Source: Chrysogorgia sp. JL179-B06 (Eukaryota > Cnidaria > Anthozoa > Scleralcyonacea > Chrysogorgiidae). Taken from it: 64,000 bases of DNA. Under the pieces are notes generated by a model, which searched no databases, was not told the DNA's origin, and saw only the letters and a list, made by a program, of their open reading frames with translations. A program made the translations under genes and the position numbers. Shown here in pieces: positions 58,073-64,000 of the stretch (position 1 is its first letter; each line of letters starts with the position of its first letter). The stretch spans positions 4,203,501-4,267,500 of the forward strand of contig JAYKKM010000047.1 in assembly GCA_035772405.1 (NCBI GenBank). The letters run 5' to 3'.

Positions 58073-59191
58073 GTTTGTCTTTGCGTTGCCTTACTGCGTT
58101 AGCGGAAAACCTAAAAACCGATAACTGAATAGCCCCTCGAAGCTCGATTGGCTGGAAAGTATTTGCTACGGGAAAGTCAATTTGCCTGAGGTTTCCGTAC
58201 AGTGTGCGAAAAACCGAAGTCAAATACTTTCCCGTACAGGGTGAGGGAAGTGATACCCCCACTTCAGCGGCGAAAATAAATAGTATGCAAAGAGTATGTT
58301 GCTCATTAGTATGCATTACATCAAGGTATAATGGTGACCAAATTGTTGTCTTCAACCACGCAAATCAACCACGAAGAGTAGTCTTATAGTAAATTAACGT
58401 AAATTTTGGCTGTGAACCGCTGAATAAAATTAGTGATTTGAAGGCTCACCCCAAGACAAGGATTTGGTCACTATAATATATCACCATCTGAAACCCTAGC
58501 CCTCTTACACCTTCAGGACCCCTTAACCCTAATAAGTATTCACTTCTAGATCCTCATTAGTTACGCTTACAGTGTACGTCATCTACAGGGCCCTAACCCG
58601 AACCTGTCTTCAACCTTTAACATCTCATTTTGCTATTCATCCGAACCCTTCCGATTCCTTTACACATCATTTGGTATAATTTCATTTTCGATCTGACTCC
58701 GATTTGACGACGTTACGCCACTATTAAAGGGATATTCGATGTCTCTTACTAGTATAAGAAATGCCTACTTATATATACACTTATGTCCATGTGATCATCA
58801 TCGTGGGACAAGTAGAAAGACCAAGAGCAGCGCATGCGCAATGAATATGATTTTGGACGAATTAAGGAGACCTAATATTGACATCGATAAAAACACCTTT
58901 TGCTTTCATATTTACGCCTGTCTTGATGAATATGGAGAGATTCACAATTACAGGCCTTCACCACATTTACAAATAGCAAAGGTTCAAGCAAACAGACGAA
59001 ACCTTCACCTCATAATTATGGCTTTTCTCGATTTAGTGTATAGAGTAAGGGATTCCTAACATGTCTATTAACGATCGAGTGTTGCTAGGTTGGCTGTAGA
59101 TAAGGCTGATATTTATATATTTTGTCTGAATCCTCGTGTAAACAGACAATGACGCAGGAATGAAACAAAGGGGCACATGCAGATATTGAAT

Positions 59192-59520
59192 TTAAAAATA
59201 TTTATTTCGCTTGCAAGTTATACAAAAGGCATGCACTTGGTCTCTGAGATAATACGATTGTGGTAATATTTTGTATGAATTTTGAGGTTTATGCTTGGAA
59301 AAGGGCGTGATGTAGTAATGGTCACTGTCTTGACCATTATAGTCTTTTGTTTCGTGCAAGTCTTCTTTTTCACCTGAATCACTCTCTTCGATATTGGTAT
59401 CATCTGGATAATTCCTTTTATGTTTCACCTATGTCAGTCTCTTCCAGATCCGTATCATGTGGATGTTCTCTTTCGCTTTCATCTGAATCATTATCGTTCA
59501 CATCGGTGTCACCTGGGAGG
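59192..59520 (-). other. Acidic open reading frame, unknown
   Basis: The - strand reads KRNYPDDTNIEESDSGEKED LHET; further upstream (one stop between, about 59430) is a similar phrase, EREHPHDTDLEETDIGE, suggesting a short acidic peptide repeated twice. No family recognised. It could be a coding remnant, but one stop and the lack of splice support argue against a live gene. Confidence 0.25.
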
Positions 59521-59523
59521 CGG

Positions 59524-59622
59524 CGGGTTCAATTCCCGGCATTACCACCACTATATATACAGAACTCGTGACTAGGCTCTCGGCAACGGCTTCCGTAGCT
59601 CAGTGGTCAGAGCACTGCACTT
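59524..59622 (+). mobile_element. SINE fragment 40 bp before a splice acceptor
   Basis: CGTGACTAGGCTCTCGGCAA CGG and TCCGTAGCTCAGTGGTCAGA GCACTGCACT match the 5' part of the SINEs at 26.4-26.9 kb in opposite orientation. Box A is present; the usual 3' box B is missing after GCACTGCACT. The acceptor of exon 8 ends at 59660. Confidence 0.75.
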
Positions 59623-59660
59623 AAGGCTCTTTACTTATCAGATACTCTGTTCCTTTTTAG

Positions 59661-59752
59661 CAATATATTGGTTCGGTTACGAGTACATGCGATCAAGATA
59701 TGAAGATCCAGCGTTACACCAAATGTTTCTCTCGGGAGCTATATCAGGAACG
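59661..59752 (+). CDS. SLC25A40: SLC25A39/40-like carrier, exon 8
   Basis: Acceptor TCCTTTTTAG; CA completes GCA. It encodes AIYWFGYEYMRSRYEDPALH, helix 4 (pattern ALYWFNYExxK), then QMFLSGAISGT, the start of helix 5. Donor GAACG|GTAAAC, phase 0. Confidence 0.9.
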
Positions 59753-59999
59753 GTAAACTGGCTTTTGATGTTATACGTAGTCATATCGCGTGCGTATCGC
59801 GATAATTATTATTAATATAGTCTTTATTTCAACACGGTACTATTTCACCAAGAATATTATAAAATAACATAAAAGAGTGTTCTTCCAATAGGCCGTGATC
59901 TACTAATAAACAATGTTTATAAATACGCAATCTAATTACTAACTACATATTATTTTAAAACATGCTAACTAATTACAATAAGCTACAAAATATGAATGA

Positions 60000-60690
60000 C
60001 TAATTAAATATCTAATTTATTAATGTTATTTTTTAAAATATGAAGAGATTCAGAGGACTTTACGTCAACTGATAAATTATTCCAGACCAATGAGCCCCGG
60101 TAACCAAACGATTAAAAATCTCGACCAAATATTCAGGTGCCAATTTTTTATCGATCTTGTACATCAATATCAAAAGTTGGATAATTATCTGTTGTTAAAA
60201 ATCGAAACGACTTCAATATTTCATCCGACCGAACATCGTAGCCTTGTCGGGAAATTATACGAACGGCGTTGAAGATTATTTGATAATGTTTATTCTAGTC
60301 TGTCCTCACCCCAGGGGGGGGGGGGGTGAGGACAGAGTCTGCTTTCGCAGACTAGTTTATTCAGACTTCCCCAAACTTCAGCACAATAACCAAAATATGG
60401 TTGGACAGTACATTTGAAGACCATTATTAGTGTATTATAATCAGCAATTTCCCTTAACATCCTAAGAATATTAAGACCAGAATTAACCTTTGTAGTTATA
60501 TGTTTAACTTGTGCATCCCAGTGACTTAGTAGTCTTAACTCTCTTAATTACCATATCCCCTATTTTCAATGATGGTTCTATTTGAATATTGGCAAGTCTT
60601 TGTCTTGATCCAATAATCATAAATTCAGTTTTACCTTTGTTCAAGGTTAATTTATTTTTAAATCAACCAATTTGAAATATTTTTATATTT
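60000..60690 (-). mobile_element. CR1-like LINE 3' fragment
   Basis: On the - strand: NKLTLNKGKTEFMIIGSRQR, NIQIEPSLKIGDMVIK, TKSLG, then frame-shifted thumb pieces (CPTIFWLLC for CTVQPYFGYC) and a tail FLTTDNYPTFDIDVQD. This order follows the RT catalytic site in CR1-group elements. Interrupted by a C/G run at 60307-60330. Confidence 0.7.
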
Positions 60691-60692
60691 TA

Positions 60693-61228
60693 AAGGGATA
60701 TGGCAATATAAATTAACTTTATCTCATTTGAAAGAACTCGTGAAATGGTATAACAAGACCTTTTACAATTTTCCCTTATCTTTTTTGGTTTTCGAAATAA
60801 TTTGACGAAAGACAGCGTGCTGTCCGCCATCTTGGAATTATTTTCGATATGCATGTGATGTCATAAGTAGGGTAAAGTGAAATTTTTATCTTGCCAACCT
60901 TACGACATTATGAGCCACAAACTCGATTATGTTGCACTATTTCCATTCTCAATTGGCCCACAACATTTTAAAAAGCCTTCCGCGGAAATTCGGTAACCTA
61001 TGGAGTAGTTTCATCAGGTTTACCCTGCTTGTGACGTCACCAATTTCCTAGTTAATTATAAGGTCAAATATTACAACAAGATGGCGGATTGTAGACTGTC
61101 TTTTGTCATAATTATCTGAAATATTTCAAAAACCAAGAAAGATATAGAAAAATTGTAAAAGGTCTTCTTATACCATTTTACGAGTTCTTTCAAATGAGAC
61201 AAAGTTAATTTATATTGCCATATCCCTT
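60693..61228. repeat. 500-bp TIR element, copy 2
   Basis: AAGGGATATGGCAATATAAA TTAACTTTATCTCATTTGAA is mirrored at the right end. Reverse orientation relative to 8041-8547 and more complete at the ends (AAGGGATATG on both sides). No transposase. Confidence 0.85.
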
Positions 61229-61985
61229 CAACGTTTATCTATTGTCGAGTAATATTTTAATGTTAATCCCTTGTCGAGAATATCATCCTCTTCAAAACTG
61301 CTGCTTACACTGTTGAATTATGATGCTTGTTTTGAACCATGTTTCTACGTTTTTAACCTTTTTGCGTGTACCCTTGCTGTGCAACAACGCGGTTTTGTTC
61401 GCGGCTGCAACAGTTTCTACGTACATATGGCCCACGGTCAAGTTTGTTCCACAAATTTACTTGAAAATATGCGTATAATAACTCCTCATGATAATGAACG
61501 TTGTAAACTTAGCAATCACTGAGATATAAGACTTTTTTTGTGAAAATTCTCTACCCTGCACCTGACGTCAGAGACCATCTCATTTACATATCAAACAAAC
61601 TGAAATATTTCAAAAACGAAGTAAAATACGGAAAAGGTGTTACTCTATCATTTTACGAGTTCTTTTATATTAGACAAACTTAAATTTTGTTGGCAATGTC
61701 CTTTAACTTTTTTTATCACATTTTACACAAAATCTTGTGATAATTGTTTTATCTTACTCAGTTAGTATGTTACTGTATTTGTAGCATTATAATTTACATT
61801 GTTCAACGATTATACGTAAGCTAACTACCAATGGACGCCTATTTTATTGTTCTGTAGAAGCTAACATGCGCTCTGTATGCCAAGCGACGTCCTTTAGTTA
61901 TAATTCTAGAGACCCCGAAAGCTCATCTCCACCCACTTTACAAATTCATCTGTCAGGTGTAAATTATTATTTTGTAATCTCCCAG
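61229..61985. other. Rest of carrier intron 8
   Basis: A degraded partial relative of the 500-bp TIR element is suggested by TACGAGTTCTTTTATATTAG ACAAA (about 61655). The frames at 61271-61522 and 61866-61985 are not supported as exons. Confidence 0.45.
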
Positions 61986-62061
61986 ATCGCAGGTATTCTA
62001 ACATTGCCGTTCGATGTTGTCAAAACTCACAGACAAATAGAATTGGGAGAAAGCTCTTTCG
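61986..62061 (+). CDS. SLC25A40: SLC25A39/40-like carrier, exon 9 (not the last)
   Basis: Acceptor AATCTCCCAG, phase 0. It encodes IAGILTLPFDVVKTHRQIEL GESSF, the third carrier signature PxDxxK (P-F-D-V-V-K) at the end of helix 5, matching TLPFDVVKTQxQ of the group. Donor TTTCG|GTAAGT leaves one base. Helix 6 and the C-terminus (family pattern GLFxGxxPRxIKxAPxCAIMIS) are not in the window, so the gene continues past 64000 across the satellite. Confidence 0.92.
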
Positions 62062-62398
62062 GTAAGTGTTGTTAAATGTTGTCCCTCTAGTTGTTCTGTA
62101 GCAAAGTCCCAAACAAGGACAATACCAAAATGTGGTTGCAGTTCTTTATCTTTTACATAACAGTACATTTAGATCACAAAGTTCAGGTTCAGTACATTTA
62201 GATCACATAAATCACTACTGTGCTGTACATTTTAGATAAACATTTGTATTGAAGTCGAATGATGTTTTGTATTAATTGGTATCAAACCACTGTTATTACA
62301 AATTATAATTGTTACATAAATTACATTCAGTTACATTGCTACATATGGTTTTACTGTTTTTCCTTGATAAAATAATTAAATGGTTATTTAAAGGTTTT

Positions 62399-62790
62399 GG
62401 GATTTTACATATTCGTAATCTTTGGGTTCTACCAAGAAGAAATGTAATATATCTTGTCGTTCAAAAATGTCAACTTCATGCCTTTTTCCCCTGCTAAAGT
62501 CGAGTTACTATTCACAGGAAATGACGTCAAAGCAGGGACACGCGAAGTCATTGCACACTAATTCAACAGAAAGTTTGGCTCTGAACTTTAACACACCTGT
62601 TTAGACAAAATTCGCTCAATTCCCACTTTCTTTGTATCTCACTGCCGAATCTGTGTGCAATGTTTTTGCGTGTCCTTGCTTTGATGTCATTTCCTGTGAA
62701 TAGTACATCACGTTAGCAGGGAAAAGACATGAAGATGAAATTTTTGCACGAGAGATTCCAAAGATCACAAATATGTAAAATCCCAAAGAT
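62399..62790. repeat. Foldback MITE whose right end becomes the satellite
   Basis: GGGATTTTACATATTCGTAA TCTTTGGG at the left is mirrored by CCCAAAGAT(C/T)ACAAATATGT AAAATCCC at the right. Inner arms pair too (CCTGCTAAAG, ATTCACAGGAAATGACGTCA, AAGCAGGGACACGC). Related to 50331-50659. Confidence 0.8.
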
Positions 62791-64000
62791 TACAAATATG
62801 TAAAATCCCAAAGATCACAAATATGTAAAATCCCAAAGATCACAAATATGTAAAATCCCAAAGATCACAAATATGTAAAATCCCAAAGATCACAAATATG
62901 TAAAATCCTGAAGATCACAAATATGTAAAATCCCAAAGATCACAAATATGTAAAATCCCAAAGATCACAAATATGTAAAATCCCAAAGATTACAAATATG
63001 TAAAATCCCAAAGATCACAAATATGTAAAATCCCAAAGATCACAAATATGTAAAATCCCAAAGATCACAAATATGTAAAATCCCAAAGATTACAAATATG
63101 TAAAATCCCAAAGATTACAAATATGTAAAATCCCAAAGATCACAAATATGTAAAATCCCAAAGATTACAAATATGTAAAATCCCAAAGATTACAAATATG
63201 TAAAATCCCAAAGATTACAAATATGTAAAATCCCAAAGATCACAAATATGTAAAATCCCAAAGATCACAAATATGTAAAATCCCAAAGATCACAAATATG
63301 TAAAATCCCAAAGATTACAAATATGTAAAATCCCAAAGATTACAAATATGTAAAATCCCAAAGATCACAAATATGTAAAATCCCAAAGATCACAAATATG
63401 TAAAATCCCAAAGATCACAAATATGTAAAATCCCAAAGATCACAAATATGTAAAATCCCAAAGATCACAAATATGTAAAATCCCAAAGATCACAAATATG
63501 TAAAATCCCAAAGATAACAAATATGTAAAATCCCAAAGATCACAAATATGTAAAATCCCAAAGATCACAAATATGTAAAATCCCAAAGATCACAAATATG
63601 TAAAATCCCAAAGATCACAAATATAAAATCCCAAAGATCACAAACACGCAAAATCCCAAAGATCACAAATATGTAAAATCCCAAAGATAACAAATATGTA
63701 AAATCCCAAAGATTACAAATATGTAAAATCCCAAAGATTACAAATATGTAAAATCCCAAAGATCACAAATATGTAAAATCCCAAAGATCACAAATATGTA
63801 AAATCCCAAAGATCACAAATATGTAAAATCCCAAAGATCACAAATATGTAAAATCCAAAGATCACAAATATGTAAAATCCCAAAGATCACAAATATGTAA
63901 AATCCCAAAGATCACAAATATGTAAAATCCCAAAGATCACAAATATGTAAAATCCCAAAGATCACAAATATGTAAAATCCCAAAGATCACAAATATGTAA
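62757..64000. repeat. 25-bp satellite, about 49 units, continues off the window
   Basis: The unit is CCCAAAGATCACAAATATGT AAAAT. The main variant site is GATC/GATT/GATA. One 21-bp unit (about 63621) and a unit with CAAACACGCAAAAT (about 63640) are the main irregularities. The array lies in the carrier's ninth intron. Confidence 0.97.

Larger units (their letters stand above)
58073..59660. other. Carrier intron 7
   Basis: No exon of the carrier. It holds a 106-codon + frame (58739-59059) with no recognised family, an acidic - frame and a SINE fragment close to the acceptor. Confidence 0.5.

Noticed and set aside
58739..59059. 106-codon + frame in carrier intron 7
   Set aside because: No family recognised and no splice or repeat support; left as unexplained open frame.
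61866..61985. Extension of carrier exon 9 upstream in the same open frame
   Set aside because: The family alignment and the phase 0 end of exon 8 place the acceptor at 61985; the upstream part does not match the carrier.
62757..64000. CRISPR array
   Set aside because: The repeats are head-to-tail without spacers, in an animal genome; it is a satellite.

Overview
The window is AT-rich, repeat-dense nuclear DNA of an animal: spliced genes with GT-AG introns of 0.2-7 kb, tRNA-derived SINEs, several kinds of LINE, a Ty3/gypsy remnant and dozens of foldback (MITE-like) elements. The gene and repeat content suggests an invertebrate, plausibly a cnidarian or another early-branching animal; the species cannot be fixed from the sequence alone. 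No operons, CRISPR arrays or bacterial-style genes are present.

Three host genes can be supported. (1) The last exon of a mitochondrial pyruvate dehydrogenase phosphatase (PP2C family) runs in on the + strand and stops at 285. (2) A MEIOC-like meiotic gene lies on the - strand. Its four 3' coding exons (5470-5666, 6343-6526, 9896-10030, 10520-11315) join in phase and reproduce the conserved C-terminal region of the family; a fifth upstream exon (16108-16352) is likely, and the 5' end was not found. It is tail-to-tail with the phosphatase. (3) A SLC25A39/40-type mitochondrial carrier (glutathione carrier group) lies on the + strand from 42061. Nine coding exons to 62061 join in phase and carry all three carrier signatures; the C-terminal exons lie beyond the window. 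MEIOC and the carrier are divergently oriented.

The rest is mobile or repetitive DNA. 0.3-5.4 kb and 5.7-16 kb: inverted-repeat elements in the intergenic space and MEIOC introns, plus a 24-bp minisatellite (14.4-15.5 kb). 16.5-17.9 kb: two near-identical 446-bp elements with TTAA target sites. 19.5-25.1 kb: a CR1-like LINE broken up by a family of large elements built from internal ~185-bp repeats, two copies direct and one inverted. 25.7-30.3 kb: hAT-like MITEs, duplicated tRNA-Ala-like SINEs and a palindrome cluster. 32.3-36.1 kb: a Ty3/gypsy remnant broken by a hairpin with perfect 82-bp arms, a long TA tract and a hAT-like element with an 8-bp target duplication. 39.0-41.2 kb: a jockey-like LINE containing another 8-bp-TSD MITE. 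44.3-48.1 kb (carrier intron 3): an APE-type LINE and a tandem duplication that begins inside carrier exon 3. 51.4-53.9 kb (intron 4): a LINE of the restriction-like-endonuclease group. 59.5-64 kb: SINE, LINE and MITE pieces, then a 25-bp satellite that looks like an expanded MITE terminus and runs off the window.

I found no clearly new multi-gene system. The observations most worth following are the satellite apparently born from a MITE end, the exon-3 partial duplication, the repeat family with a reading frame kept open in most units, and a shifted cysteine in the carrier's four-cysteine loop.
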